From Bacillota bacterium (GTDB lineage: Bacteria > Bacillota > Clostridia > Tissierellales > Sedimentibacteraceae), in assembly GCA_023386345.1 (NCBI GenBank), contig JAEWJT010000014.1:1-64000 (forward strand): a stretch of DNA of 64,000 nt, given 5' to 3'. Under the pieces are notes generated by a model. It was not told where the DNA came from. It worked only from the letters and a program-made list of their open reading frames with translations, and made no database searches. Shown piece by piece: positions 9,250 through 18,842 of this stretch. The position numbers and the translations under genes were made by a program. Numbering within the stretch: the stretch's first letter is position 1; the number at the start of each line of letters is the position of its first letter.

Positions 9250-10542
9250 ATGACTATAATATCACATATTCACGCAAGAGAAATATTGGATTCAAGAGGA
9301 AACCCTACAGTCGAAGTAGAGGTTTTAACAGAAAGTGGTGGATTTGGACGCGCTGGAGTTCCATCAGGAGCTTCTACAGGTGCTTTTGAAGCAGTGGAAT
9401 TAAGAGATAATGATAAAAAAAGATATCTAGGAAAGGGAGTTTCTATTGCAGTATCTAATGTAAATAATATTATTGCTCCAGCAATAATTGGTATGGATGC
9501 TTTAGAGCAAACAGCGATTGACTCTGTACTTATCGAATTAGATGGAACTCATAACAAAGGTAAATTAGGTGCAAATGCTATACTTGGTGTTTCTATGGCA
9601 GTAGCAAAGGCAGCTGCTAATACACTTGGTTTGCCACTTTACCAGTACTTAGGAGGAGTAAATGGAAAAGTTTTGCCAGTACCTATGATGAACATTCTAA
9701 ATGGCGGAGAGCATGCAGATAATAATGTTGATATACAAGAATTTATGGTTATGCCAGTAGGAGCTTGCTGCTTTAAGGAAGCTTTGAGAATGGGAGCAGA
9801 GGTGTTCCACAGCTTAAAATCTGTTCTTAAAGCAAAGGGATTAAATACAGCAGTAGGTGATGAAGGAGGATTTGCTCCAAACCTAACATCTAACGAAGAA
9901 GCTCTTAAAACAATAGTAGAGGCTATTGAAAAAGCTGGATATGTTCCTGGAAAGGATATTATGCTTGCACTTGACGTTGCTGCTACTGAATTATATGATA
10001 AAGAAACACAGATGTACAATTTATCTGGTGAAGGAAAATCTTACACAAGAGAGCAAATGGTTGATTACTATGCTAATTTAGTTGACAAATATCCAATTAT
10101 ATCTATTGAAGATGGTATGGATGAAGAAGACTGGATAGGCTGGGCTAACTTAACAGAAAGACTCGGCAAGAAAATCCAATTAGTTGGTGATGATTTATTT
10201 GTAACTAATACAGAAAGATTACAAAGAGGAATTAAAGACGGTGTTGCTAATTCTATTTTGATTAAATTAAATCAAATTGGAACAATAACTGAAACTCTTG
10301 ATGCTATAGAAATGGCAAAAAGAGCAGGTTATACAGCAGTTGTTTCACATCGTTCTGGTGAAACTGATGACTCAACTATTGCAGACTTAGTTATAGCAGT
10401 TAATGCAGGACAAATCAAAACGGGTGCTCCTTCAAGAATAGACAGAGTTGCTAAATATAATCAACTATTAAGATTAGAAGAAACTCTAGGCAAAGCAGCA
10501 CAGTACAAAGGACTTGATGTTTTTTATAACATGAAAAAATAG
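9250..10542 (+). CDS. eno: Enolase
   Basis: A 430-residue protein of normal enolase length. It dehydrates 2-phosphoglycerate to phosphoenolpyruvate in the cytosol and is part of degradosome-like complexes in many bacteria. Visible motifs are AREILDSRGNPTVEVEV at the N-terminus, GASTGAFEAVELRD (substrate loop), VGDEGGFAPN, the metal sites in IEDGMDEEDW and VGDDLFVTN, the catalytic Lys in ILIKLNQIGT, and SHRSGETDD. It starts 36 bases after gpmI with AAGGAAG upstream and closes the pgk-tpiA/gpmI/eno operon. Confidence 0.98.
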   Translation: MTIISHIHAREILDSRGNPTVEVEVLTESGGFGRAGVPSGASTGAFEAVELRDNDKKRYLGKGVSIAVSNVNNIIAPAIIGMDALEQTAIDSVLIELDGTHNKGKLGANAILGVSMAVAKAAANTLGLPLYQYLGGVNGKVLPVPMMNILNGGEHADNNVDIQEFMVMPVGACCFKEALRMGAEVFHSLKSVLKAKGLNTAVGDEGGFAPNLTSNEEALKTIVEAIEKAGYVPGKDIMLALDVAATELYDKETQMYNLSGEGKSYTREQMVDYYANLVDKYPIISIEDGMDEEDWIGWANLTERLGKKIQLVGDDLFVTNTERLQRGIKDGVANSILIKLNQIGTITETLDAIEMAKRAGYTAVVSHRSGETDDSTIADLVIAVNAGQIKTGAPSRIDRVAKYNQLLRLEETLGKAAQYKGLDVFYNMKK

Positions 10543-10556
10543 AGAAAAAATAATAT

Positions 10557-10590
10557 AATAAAAGACGACCGAGATAGGTCGTCTTTTATT
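10557..10590. terminator. Bidirectional terminator between eno and nhaC
   Basis: A 14-bp perfect stem (AATAAAAGACGACC with GGTCGTCTTTTATT) with a 6-base loop, A-rich on the left and T-rich on the right. It can stop the convergent eno and nhaC transcripts. Confidence 0.92.
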
Positions 10591-10605
10591 ATATTTATAA
10601 GTCTT

Positions 10606-12042
10606 TTAAGACTGAGCATTTAATTTTTCTTTATACTCTTCAGCAGAAGGATCATCCTCAAGCTTCATAATTGTGAACCCAGTAAATCCGGATATCATAG
10701 ATACTATTGGACTTAATAAATTAAAGAAAGCGTACATCCAATATGCTCCTGTAGCTACGCCTAAGAATTTTGACATTGTAGCTCCGCAAGTATTCCAAGG
10801 AACTAGAGCAGATGTAACAGTTCCAGAGTCTTCAAGTGCACGTGATAAATTTCGAGGAGCTAATCCACGTTTCTTATACTCATCTTTGTACATTTTACCA
10901 GGAAGTGCTATAGCTATATATTGATCTCCTGTTAAGATGTTTACAAATAAACAAGAAACCAATGTTATAAATATTAGAGAACCAGTACTTTTTGCAAAAG
11001 CAAGAAGTTTTTCTGCTATACAGCTAAGCATACCAGTTTTTTCTAGTACTCCTCCAAATGTAAGTGCACACATAATAAGTAAAATTGTATTCATCATACT
11101 CATCATTCCACCGCTAGACAACAATTTATCTACCATAGCATGACCTGTTTCTGATGTGACTCCGTCCATAAGCACGTTAAACGCATCAACTAGATTTGTT
11201 TTTTGGAATATAAGTGCAGCTATAAATCCTAATCCTGTACCAGCTAAAAGACCAGGAATTGCTGGTACTTTTAAAGCTACCATAGTTATGACTGCTACTG
11301 GAACTAATAAAAGTAAAGGATTAATGTTGTAATTAGCATTTATTGTATCTAAAATAGAATTTAGAGTGCTAGTATCAAGTTCCTTGCCAGCAAATTGGAA
11401 TCCTATTATAGTAAATATTACTAATGTTATACCATATGAAATTGAAGTTGTTTTAATCATATGTTTAATATGATCAAACAATGTAGCGCCTGAAACAGCT
11501 GGAGCTAGGTTTGTAGTATCGGATAAAGGAGATAATTTGTCTCCAAAATATGCTCCAGATATAATTGCACCTGCAGCCAATCCTTCAGGTATACCTAAAC
11601 CTTTTGCAACACCTATTAGTGCAATACCAACAGTTCCTGCTGTAGTCCAAGAACTTCCCGTAGCTAAAGAAACTACGCTACATAAAAGAACAGTAGCAAC
11701 TAGGAAGAATGTAGGTGATAATATTTTTAAGCCATAGTATATTAGCGTAGGTACTATACCGCTTACTATCCATGAACCGATTAATGCTCCTATTATTGCA
11801 AGTATTAATATAGCTTGCATAGTGCTCATTATTGATTCTATAATACCTTGTTCAATTTCTGCCCATTTAGAACCTAAAAATACAATTGCTATAGCTGCTG
11901 CAATTATTGATCCGATAATAAGTGGAATGTGAATACTTATGTCAAGAACTAAGACCGAGTATGCTAAAACTGCGATTGTTAAAATAATTGGTATGATTGA
12001 AATTAAAAAGGTCGGTTGTTTCTTTTTTTGATTATTATTCAT
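10606..12042 (-). CDS. nhaC: NhaC-family Na+/H+ antiporter
   Basis: A 478-residue integral membrane protein with about 11-12 hydrophobic segments. The hallmark GAYFGDKLSPLSDTTNLAP lies near residues 163-181, and a second family signature (GDQYIAIALPGK) near residue 370. NhaC proteins exchange cytoplasmic Na+ for protons; some relatives act as malate-2H+/Na+-lactate antiporters, so the substrate is not certain. GGAGGG precedes the ATG. It is a single gene convergent with eno. With the pyrophosphatase at 12885 it suggests active sodium handling. Confidence 0.87.
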   Translation of the reverse strand: MNNNQKKKQPTFLISIIPIILTIAVLAYSVLVLDISIHIPLIIGSIIAAAIAIVFLGSKWAEIEQGIIESIMSTMQAILILAIIGALIGSWIVSGIVPTLIYYGLKILSPTFFLVATVLLCSVVSLATGSSWTTAGTVGIALIGVAKGLGIPEGLAAGAIISGAYFGDKLSPLSDTTNLAPAVSGATLFDHIKHMIKTTSISYGITLVIFTIIGFQFAGKELDTSTLNSILDTINANYNINPLLLLVPVAVITMVALKVPAIPGLLAGTGLGFIAALIFQKTNLVDAFNVLMDGVTSETGHAMVDKLLSSGGMMSMMNTILLIMCALTFGGVLEKTGMLSCIAEKLLAFAKSTGSLIFITLVSCLFVNILTGDQYIAIALPGKMYKDEYKKRGLAPRNLSRALEDSGTVTSALVPWNTCGATMSKFLGVATGAYWMYAFFNLLSPIVSMISGFTGFTIMKLEDDPSAEEYKEKLNAQS

Positions 12043-12454
12043 TTGCTATCCCTCCATTTGTTCTGTTAATTTTACATTTTTATTCATAATATAAAAAAAT
12101 GGCCAAAATCTTTATATTATGATAATACGAATCGTATGCTAGCATAAAAACGTTTTCGTTTTACTATTTTATCATAAAAAAATACTCTTGTAAACAAAAA
12201 ATATATGATATATGATATATTTATATAATTCATTACATAATTATTTGTGTTTTTATTCATTTTTCAGCAAAAAATAAATAATTAAATATTCATAAAATAG
12301 TATTTTAAAATAAATTTAATATTTTGTTGATTTTATATATACTCTATGATATAATTCATATGTTAAAAAAATATATATAGCATTTGAAAACGCTATAATG
12401 CTAATCTTTGATTGGTATAAATACTTATAGAATAAGTTAGGAGGTGGCAGGTAT
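12043..12454. other. Intergenic region between divergent nhaC and secG
   Basis: 412 very AT-rich bases with no open frame of note. A partly symmetric ACGTTTTCGT motif near 12147 vaguely resembles a catabolite (cre) site, but the match is imperfect and no call is made. Promoters of both divergent genes must lie here. Confidence 0.4.
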
Positions 12455-12685
12455 ATGAAAATAGTAACTATGGTGTTATTGATTCTTGCTAGTTTGGTTT
12501 TAATTGCCAGCATATTATTACAATCAGGTAAAGAGGCTGGAATGTCAGGTAGCATAGCTGGTGGCGCAGAATCAATATGGGGAAAAAATAAAGGTAGAAG
12601 CTTTGAAGGTAAATTGGAAAAGGCTACAACTATATCAGCAATAATATTTGTCGTAGCGTCGTTGATACTAGTGGCAATTCAATAA
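12455..12685 (+). CDS. secG: Preprotein translocase subunit SecG
   Basis: A 76-residue protein with two membrane helices (about 3-21 and 55-74). Between them is the SecG loop LLQSGKEAGMSGSIAGG with polar Gly/Ser repeats, followed by WGKNKGRSFEGKL. SecG assists SecYE during SecA-driven export. AGGAGGTGG lies close to the ATG. secG is often found just before rnr-smpB-ssrA; here the pyrophosphatase and the cell-wall group are inserted between them, so the usual order secG ... rnr, smpB, ssrA is kept but stretched. Confidence 0.95.
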   Translation: MKIVTMVLLILASLVLIASILLQSGKEAGMSGSIAGGAESIWGKNKGRSFEGKLEKATTISAIIFVVASLILVAIQ

Positions 12686-12884
12686 TCTTGGATTAAAAAA
12701 AGAGGAGAGAACATCTGGTTTTTTCATCTTTTTTAATTATAGGACATAAATATATGATATATTATATATAATTATGATATACTATATATGATGTTTATTA
12801 ATATTAAAAACGATTTTAATTTGATATTGAAATCAAAACTTTCGGATTAAAAAAATTAATTAACTTTTGGAGGAACTTTTTTAA

Positions 12885-14897
12885 ATGGATTCTTTACTTA
12901 TTATAGCTCCTATTGCGGGAGTTGTAGCGCTATTATACGCGTTTTTCAAGGCATCTACTATTAACAAGGTTGATGCTGGAAATGATAGAATGAAAGAGAT
13001 AGCTTCTTATATTCAAGAGGGAGCGATGGCATTTCTATCAAGAGAATATAAAACACTAATTACTTTTGTAGTAGTTATATTTTTAGTTCTTTTCTTTGCA
13101 ACAAATTGGCAAACAGCAGTAAGTTATTTACTGGGTTCACTTTTCTCAATATTAGCAGGATATTTTGGGATGAGAGTTGCTACAAAGGCAAATGTTAGAA
13201 CAACAAATGCTGCGAGAGAATCTGGAATGAACAAAGCTTTAGATGTAGCATTCTCTGGCGGAACAGTTATGGGAATGATAGTTGTTGGCTTTGGTTTGTT
13301 TGGAGCAGGACTTCTTTGGATGATTTTTAAGGATGATCCAAATGCAGCAAATTATTTGACAGGATTTAGTTTTGGTGCGTCATTTGTTGCTCTATTCGCA
13401 CGTGTTGGCGGTGGTATATATACTAAAGCTGCAGACGTTGGAGCAGACCTTGTTGGTAAGGTTGAAGCCGGCATACCAGAAGATGATCCAAGAAACCCAG
13501 CTGTTATCGCAGACAATGTTGGAGATAATGTTGGAGACGTTGCGGGTATGGGCGCAGACTTGTTAGAATCTTATATAGGTGCTATTATTTCATCGATTAC
13601 ATTAGGAGCTGTTGCTTATGCTGATGGAAAGGGAATTTTATTTTCGTTTTTAGTTTCAGCAGTAGGAATAATTGCATCAATAGTTGGAACTATGTTTGTT
13701 AGAGGTAAAGAAGGTGGAAATCCTCAAAAAGCTTTAGATATGGGAACATATGCAAGCTCTGTTGTAGTAATTATTGCTTCATTCTTCTTGAGTAAATACA
13801 TATTAAGTGATTTAAAACCATTCTATGCAATAGTTATAGGACTTTTAGTAGGAGTTGTAATTGCAAAAATTACAGAATACTATACTTCTGGAGATTATAA
13901 TCCTGTTAAGAGTATAGCAAAACAATCAGAAACAGGACCTGCAACTACAATAATTAGTGGATTGTCAGTAGGTATGAAGTCTACAGCATATCCTATCATT
14001 GTTTTAGCAATTGGAATTATAGCTGCCTATTCATTTGGTGGTGGATTATTTGGTATAGCACTTGCAGCGGTTGGAATGCTTTCAACAACAGGTATGACAG
14101 TAGCAGTTGATGCTTATGGTCCAATATCTGATAATGCCGGTGGTATAGCAGAGATGTGTGAATTACCTCATGGAGTTAGAGAAATCACAGATAAGCTTGA
14201 CTCAGTAGGAAATACAACAGCGGCTATTGGAAAAGGATTTGCAATAGGTTCAGCAGCCTTAACAGCTCTTGCTCTATTTGCTTCATATACTCAGGTTGTA
14301 GGAATTACAGATATTAGCTTAACAGATCCAAAGGTTATAGCAGGAATATTTATAGGAGCGATGTTACCATTCTTATTCTCAGCTTTGACGATGAGTGCAG
14401 TAGGTAAAGCGGCATTTGCGATGATTGAAGAGGTGAGAAGACAGTTTAGAGAATTCCCTGGAATTATGAAAGGTACTGAAAAACCAGATTATGCTAAGTG
14501 TGTTGATATTAGTACATCTTCATCTTTAAAAGAGATGATAGTGCCAGGACTTTTAGCAGTTTTAGTACCATTGTTAGTAGGATTCTTGCTTGGAACAGAA
14601 GCGTTAGGTGGATTATTAGCAGGTGGATTAGTTACAGGTGTTTTAATGGCTATAATGATGTCAAATGCAGGTGGAGCTTGGGATAATGCTAAAAAGTACA
14701 TTGAATCAGGCACTCATGGTGGAAAAGGCAGTGAAGCTCATAAAGCAGCAGTTGTTGGAGATACAGTTGGAGATCCATTCAAGGATACTTCAGGACCTTC
14801 AATCAACATTCTAATCAAGCTAATGACTGTAGTTGCATTGGTGTTTGGACCAATTATAGCACAATATGGCGGAATTTTATTGAATTTTTTAAAATAA
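12885..14897 (+). CDS. hppA: Membrane-bound K+-dependent cation-pumping pyrophosphatase
   Basis: A 670-residue protein with about 15-16 membrane helices, which uses pyrophosphate hydrolysis to pump Na+ and/or H+. The catalytic loops are clear: DVGADLVGKVEAGIPEDD, DNVGDNVGDVAGMGADL, and the later Asp-rich DNAGGIAEM and GDTVGDPFKDTSGPS. GNTTAA near residue 442 has Ala where K+-independent enzymes carry Lys, so K+ dependence is expected; many such enzymes pump Na+, but ion choice is inferred only. A GGAGGA site precedes the ATG. About 200 AT-rich bases separate it from secG and probably hold its promoter. Confidence 0.96.
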   Translation: MDSLLIIAPIAGVVALLYAFFKASTINKVDAGNDRMKEIASYIQEGAMAFLSREYKTLITFVVVIFLVLFFATNWQTAVSYLLGSLFSILAGYFGMRVATKANVRTTNAARESGMNKALDVAFSGGTVMGMIVVGFGLFGAGLLWMIFKDDPNAANYLTGFSFGASFVALFARVGGGIYTKAADVGADLVGKVEAGIPEDDPRNPAVIADNVGDNVGDVAGMGADLLESYIGAIISSITLGAVAYADGKGILFSFLVSAVGIIASIVGTMFVRGKEGGNPQKALDMGTYASSVVVIIASFFLSKYILSDLKPFYAIVIGLLVGVVIAKITEYYTSGDYNPVKSIAKQSETGPATTIISGLSVGMKSTAYPIIVLAIGIIAAYSFGGGLFGIALAAVGMLSTTGMTVAVDAYGPISDNAGGIAEMCELPHGVREITDKLDSVGNTTAAIGKGFAIGSAALTALALFASYTQVVGITDISLTDPKVIAGIFIGAMLPFLFSALTMSAVGKAAFAMIEEVRRQFREFPGIMKGTEKPDYAKCVDISTSSSLKEMIVPGLLAVLVPLLVGFLLGTEALGGLLAGGLVTGVLMAIMMSNAGGAWDNAKKYIESGTHGGKGSEAHKAAVVGDTVGDPFKDTSGPSINILIKLMTVVALVFGPIIAQYGGILLNFLK

Positions 14898-14919
14898 ATA
14901 ATTTTTAGAAATTAGATTT

Positions 14920-14965
14920 AGCAGAAGAGGTTATGAAAGGCTTCTTCTGCTATTTTATATAATTT
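14920..14965 (+). terminator. Terminator after hppA
   Basis: AGCAGAAGA pairs with TCTTCTGCT across a 14-base loop and is followed by ATTTTATATAATTTTTT. It lies 23 bases after the hppA stop. Confidence 0.8.
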
Positions 14966-15163
14966 TTTATAATGTAAAATCACTGAGCTTTTTATGAAAA
15001 TTGAAAGGTTTCGGTTTTTTTGTTTCATTTTTTGCTACCTCGCATATAATGTAGTGTTGTATTCGCGATTAATACTGATAAAATTTATAAACTCTATACA
15101 TATTTATTATATCTTTTTGCTAGATTTTAAATATGTATTTATTTTTAAAATGGGGTGAACTAT

Positions 15164-15922
15164 TTGTTTATAAATATTGATGGTTTAAGAATTAATTACA
15201 TAGATGAGGGTGCTGGTGAAAATGTACTGCTTCTTCATGGTTGGGGGGCAAGTATTGAGGCTATGCAGCCTATAACTAATGCTTTAAAAAATAAATATAG
15301 GGTTTTAGCTCTTGATTTGCCGGGATTTGGTTTAAGTGATACTCCAAGTACTGCATGGGATAGTTTTAATTATGCAGATATAGTAAAAAAATTCATTGAT
15401 ATCTTATCACTAAAAGAGATAAATTTGATTGGACATTCGCATGGCGGTAGGGTTTCAATTATTTTGTCCTCAAAATATAAAGATACAGTAAAGAAACTTA
15501 TACTCATAGATAGTGCAGGAATTATAGCAAAAAAAAGTATAAAATATTATTATAAAATATTTAAGTACAAGATTTATAAAAAAGTATATTTTTTTATAAA
15601 TAAAAATAATGAATTAAAATTGGAGGGATTTTATAAAAAATTCGGTTCGAAGGATTATCAAAATGCTGATAATGCAGTTATGAGGCAAACCTTAGTAAAG
15701 GTTTTGCACAACAATATTGAAAATTTTTTGTGCATGATAAAGGCACCAACACTCATTGTTTGGGGAGAAAATGATACAGACACTCCAATTTATATGGCAA
15801 AAAAATTAAATAGAAAAATAGCTGATAGCGCTTTAATTGTATTAGAAGGGGCAGGTCATTATTCATATTTAGATGATTTTTATAAATTTAGACTTATAAT
15901 GGATAGTTTTTTAGGTAGTTAA
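15164..15922 (+). CDS. Alpha/beta-fold hydrolase
   Basis: About 252 residues. LLLHGWGAS near residue 23 is the oxyanion-hole HGW motif, GHSHGG holds the nucleophile Ser, VWGENDTDTP carries the acid Asp, and GAGHYSY near the C-terminus supplies the His, so the triad is complete. A longer frame opens with GTG at 15155, but that codon lies inside the GGGGTG ribosome site; the TTG at 15164 fits the spacing better. The next gene begins within a few bases, so it is in an operon with the Mur ligase and Ddl-type ligase. A role in wall or peptide chemistry is suggested by context only. Confidence 0.85.
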   Translation: MFINIDGLRINYIDEGAGENVLLLHGWGASIEAMQPITNALKNKYRVLALDLPGFGLSDTPSTAWDSFNYADIVKKFIDILSLKEINLIGHSHGGRVSIILSSKYKDTVKKLILIDSAGIIAKKSIKYYYKIFKYKIYKKVYFFINKNNELKLEGFYKKFGSKDYQNADNAVMRQTLVKVLHNNIENFLCMIKAPTLIVWGENDTDTPIYMAKKLNRKIADSALIVLEGAGHYSYLDDFYKFRLIMDSFLGS

Positions 15923-15934
15923 GTGAGGTGTTAT

Positions 15935-17467
15935 ATGATTATATTTTTATTTTTAATATTTTTTCTAATTTGGTTTAGAATGATGTTTTTAAAAACAGAA
16001 AATTATCTGCACATTTTACAACTAGAAGGATATAGCTCTAAAAAATTTAAAAATTGGGCAAAACAAAATAAAATTATAATTTACAGAAGAAATAAAAATT
16101 CTAAAAAACCATTTATTTATACTGCAAGAGCTAAAAGGCTGACACTGATAATATATAGCCTTATTTTAATTGATTTTTTAATAACTCTTGCGATAGTGGC
16201 TATGTTTTTTAATAGAATATTTTTTACAATCCATACAAAATATATAATTTTATCAATTAGTGTCTTATTTATGAGCATATCCTATTTCACATGTATTTAT
16301 CATATTTTTTTAGCAAATTACATATCATTATTTTTAGAAAATAAAATAAATAAGAGATTTTATAATGTAGCAAAAGAAAAAATTAAAAAATTAAGTGATA
16401 ATGGTTTAATCACAGTCGGAATAACAGGAAGTTATGGAAAAACAAGCGTTAAATTCATAAGCTCAGCTATATTATCACAAAAATTTAGAGTTTTAAGCAG
16501 TCCAGAAAGCTATAATACTCCTATGGGTATTAGTAAGGTAATAAACAATGAGCTTAATGACGATTATGAGATATTTATAGCAGAGATGGGTGCAACAAAA
16601 AAAGGAGATATTGAAGAACTTGCTATACTTACTAATCCGCAAATTGGCCTTATAACATCCATAGGAGCTTGTCACCTTGAAAGCTTTGGTTCAATAGAAA
16701 ATGTAGCAGGTACTAAATATGAGTTAATAGAAAAATTGCCAGATATTGGTATAGCTATTTTTAATAATGATAACACATATCTTAGAACATTAGCTAATAA
16801 GACAAAAAATAAAAAGTTTTTATATGCTATTGAAAACATTGAAACTGCTAATATATATGCTAAAGATATAAGCGTAAATGAAGAAGGATCATCATTTACA
16901 CTTTGTATAAAAGACAAAGGAAGCATAAATTGTAAAACCTCACTTTTAGGAAAACACAATATATTAAATATACTTGCAGCTGTTTCAATTGCAAATGTTT
17001 TGGGTATGAATTTGAATGAAATAAGTATAGGAATTAAGAAAATATTGCCAGTCAAACATAGATTGGAGCTTATTGACCCTAAGACAGGGATTTTAGTAAT
17101 TGACGATGCTTACAATTCAAATCCGGATGGAGCAGAGGCTGCTTTAGATGTTATGAGCGAATTTAAGGATAGAAGAAAGATAATTGTAACTCCGGGCATG
17201 GTAGAGCTAGGAGAAATAGAAAAATTAGAAAATGAGAAATTTGGTGAGAAAATAGCTAAGGTTTGTGATATAGCAATATTAGTAGGTAAAAAGCGAACAG
17301 AGCCTATATATAATGGATTGATAAAATCAGGCTTTAATAGAAATAATATCTATGTAGTTAATACTACCAATAACTCAACTGAAATTATTAAAAAGATAGC
17401 AAAACAAGGTGATATTGTTTTATATGAAAATGATTTGCCAGATATTTATGATGAAAGTGCAAATTGA
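15935..17467 (+). CDS. murF: Membrane-attached MurF-like Mur ligase
   Basis: About 510 residues. Unlike soluble MurF, the N-terminus is hydrophobic (residues 1-15) and two or three more membrane helices lie at about 60-85, 95-125. The Mur-ligase domain begins near residue 155 with the ATP loop GITGSYGKTS. GATKKGDIEELA, GACHLESFGS, GKHNILNILAA and DDAYNSNPDGAEAAL match MurF, which adds D-Ala-D-Ala to the UDP-MurNAc tripeptide. The frame can start with GTG at 15923, but the GAGGTG ribosome site points to the ATG at 15935. It sits directly between the hydrolase and the D-Ala ligase-type gene. Whether it is the main MurF or a paralogue for modified precursors cannot be told here. Confidence 0.85.
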   Translation: MIIFLFLIFFLIWFRMMFLKTENYLHILQLEGYSSKKFKNWAKQNKIIIYRRNKNSKKPFIYTARAKRLTLIIYSLILIDFLITLAIVAMFFNRIFFTIHTKYIILSISVLFMSISYFTCIYHIFLANYISLFLENKINKRFYNVAKEKIKKLSDNGLITVGITGSYGKTSVKFISSAILSQKFRVLSSPESYNTPMGISKVINNELNDDYEIFIAEMGATKKGDIEELAILTNPQIGLITSIGACHLESFGSIENVAGTKYELIEKLPDIGIAIFNNDNTYLRTLANKTKNKKFLYAIENIETANIYAKDISVNEEGSSFTLCIKDKGSINCKTSLLGKHNILNILAAVSIANVLGMNLNEISIGIKKILPVKHRLELIDPKTGILVIDDAYNSNPDGAEAALDVMSEFKDRRKIIVTPGMVELGEIEKLENEKFGEKIAKVCDIAILVGKKRTEPIYNGLIKSGFNRNNIYVVNTTNNSTEIIKKIAKQGDIVLYENDLPDIYDESAN

Positions 17468-17608
17468 AATTTGCACTGTGAACTAAACTTCATGCAGCAA
17501 ATTAAACTTCATACTGTAAGAGATTTATACTATGAAAGAATTGTGAATAATTCTTCATTACTTAAACTTAGTTTATAATTATAAAATGATATATTGAGGG
17601 GGGATTTT

Positions 17609-18778
17609 TTGAAAGAAAGAATTGGTATTTTAATTGGTGGGAAATCAGTAGAACATGAAGTGTCTATAATAACTGGACTTCAAGTATTAGAAAATATAGA
17701 TAAAGAGAAGTATGAGCCTATAATTATATACATTCGTAAGGATGGAAGCTGGGTTTTGGGAGAGAGCTTATATGATATAAAAAGCTATAAAACTAAAAAT
17801 TTTAAAGATATTTATGAGGTAGTTCCTATCGCTGACAATAATAAGCTTACTCTATATCCACATCCTGCGAAAACAAAGAGAAATCTTTTTAAATGTTTTT
17901 TTAGAAAGCCGAAACCTGTTGTAATTGATGTATTATTTCCAGCTATGCACGGTACAAATGCAGAAGATGGCTGTATACATGGATTTTGTCAAATGAATGG
18001 CATACCTTGTGCCTTTGGAACAGTTTTAAGCTCAGCAGTCGGTATGGATAAGGTAATTATGAAAAAGCTTTTTGTTGCTGATAAATTACCAATTGTTGAC
18101 TATATTTGGTTTTATAAAAACGAATTTTTGATTAATATGGAAAAAGTTATTGCAAATTCCGAAATTATAGGATATCCTTTAATAGTGAAGCCTGCTAATT
18201 TAGGTTCGAGTGTAGGCATAAGCAAAGCAAATAATCAAGAAGAGCTAATCAACGCCATACAAGTAGCAATATCTTATGACAAAAAAATTATAGTTGAAAA
18301 ATGTATTGAAAATCTAAGAGAAATTAATTGTGCGGTGATGGGCTATGAAGATGATTTGATAACTTCACTTTGCGAAGAGCCATTAAATTATAAAGATTTT
18401 TTAAGCTATGAGGATAAATATATAAATAATAGTAAAAATAATATAAATGGTAAAAGGAAAATACCGGCTGATATAGATGAAGAAACAAAAAATAAAATAT
18501 TTGAGCTTGCAAAATCTGCATTCAATGCTATTGACTGCTCTGGAAATGCAAGAATAGACTTTTTATATGATGGCAATAATATATACATTAACGAAATAAA
18601 TACTATACCAGGCTCATTAGCATTTTACTTATGGGAAGCGACGGATATTAGCTTCAAAGAATTGATTACTAAAATTATAGGCATAGCGGAAGAAGAAACA
18701 AAGGATAGAAGAACAAATATTATTAGTTACAATGTAGATTTAATTAATAATATGGGTAAATATGGAAAACATAAATAA
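17609..18778 (+). CDS. ddl: D-alanine--D-alanine ligase family protein
   Basis: About 389 residues of the ATP-grasp superfamily. GILIGGKSVEHEVSI is the Ddl N-terminus. HGTNAEDGCIHGFC, GMDKVIMKKLF, PLIVKPANLGSSVGI and the end motif NEINTIPGSLAFY bind ATP, Mg2+ and D-Ala. The frame opens at TTG 17594, but the GAGGGGGG there is the ribosome site, so TTG 17609 is the likelier start. It follows the MurF-like gene by about 140 bases, which hold a short 9-bp inverted repeat over the murF stop. The segment around residues 210-240 differs from classic DdlB; D-Ala-D-Ser specificity cannot be excluded from reading alone. Confidence 0.88.
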   Translation: MKERIGILIGGKSVEHEVSIITGLQVLENIDKEKYEPIIIYIRKDGSWVLGESLYDIKSYKTKNFKDIYEVVPIADNNKLTLYPHPAKTKRNLFKCFFRKPKPVVIDVLFPAMHGTNAEDGCIHGFCQMNGIPCAFGTVLSSAVGMDKVIMKKLFVADKLPIVDYIWFYKNEFLINMEKVIANSEIIGYPLIVKPANLGSSVGISKANNQEELINAIQVAISYDKKIIVEKCIENLREINCAVMGYEDDLITSLCEEPLNYKDFLSYEDKYINNSKNNINGKRKIPADIDEETKNKIFELAKSAFNAIDCSGNARIDFLYDGNNIYINEINTIPGSLAFYLWEATDISFKELITKIIGIAEEETKDRRTNIISYNVDLINNMGKYGKHK

Positions 18779-18842
18779 TGACTTGTAGGATTAATGGATT
18801 TATTCGACAAATTAAAATTTAACAAAAGAAAGGAATGAAAAA

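Noticed and set aside
12140..12160. Possible catabolite (cre) site upstream of nhaC/secG
   Set aside because: Only a partial match to the consensus in very AT-rich DNA; no supporting second site.
17457..17476. GTGCAAATT/AATTTGCAC repeat over the murF stop as a terminator
   Set aside because: Only 9 bp, 2-base loop and no T run; too weak to call as a terminator.
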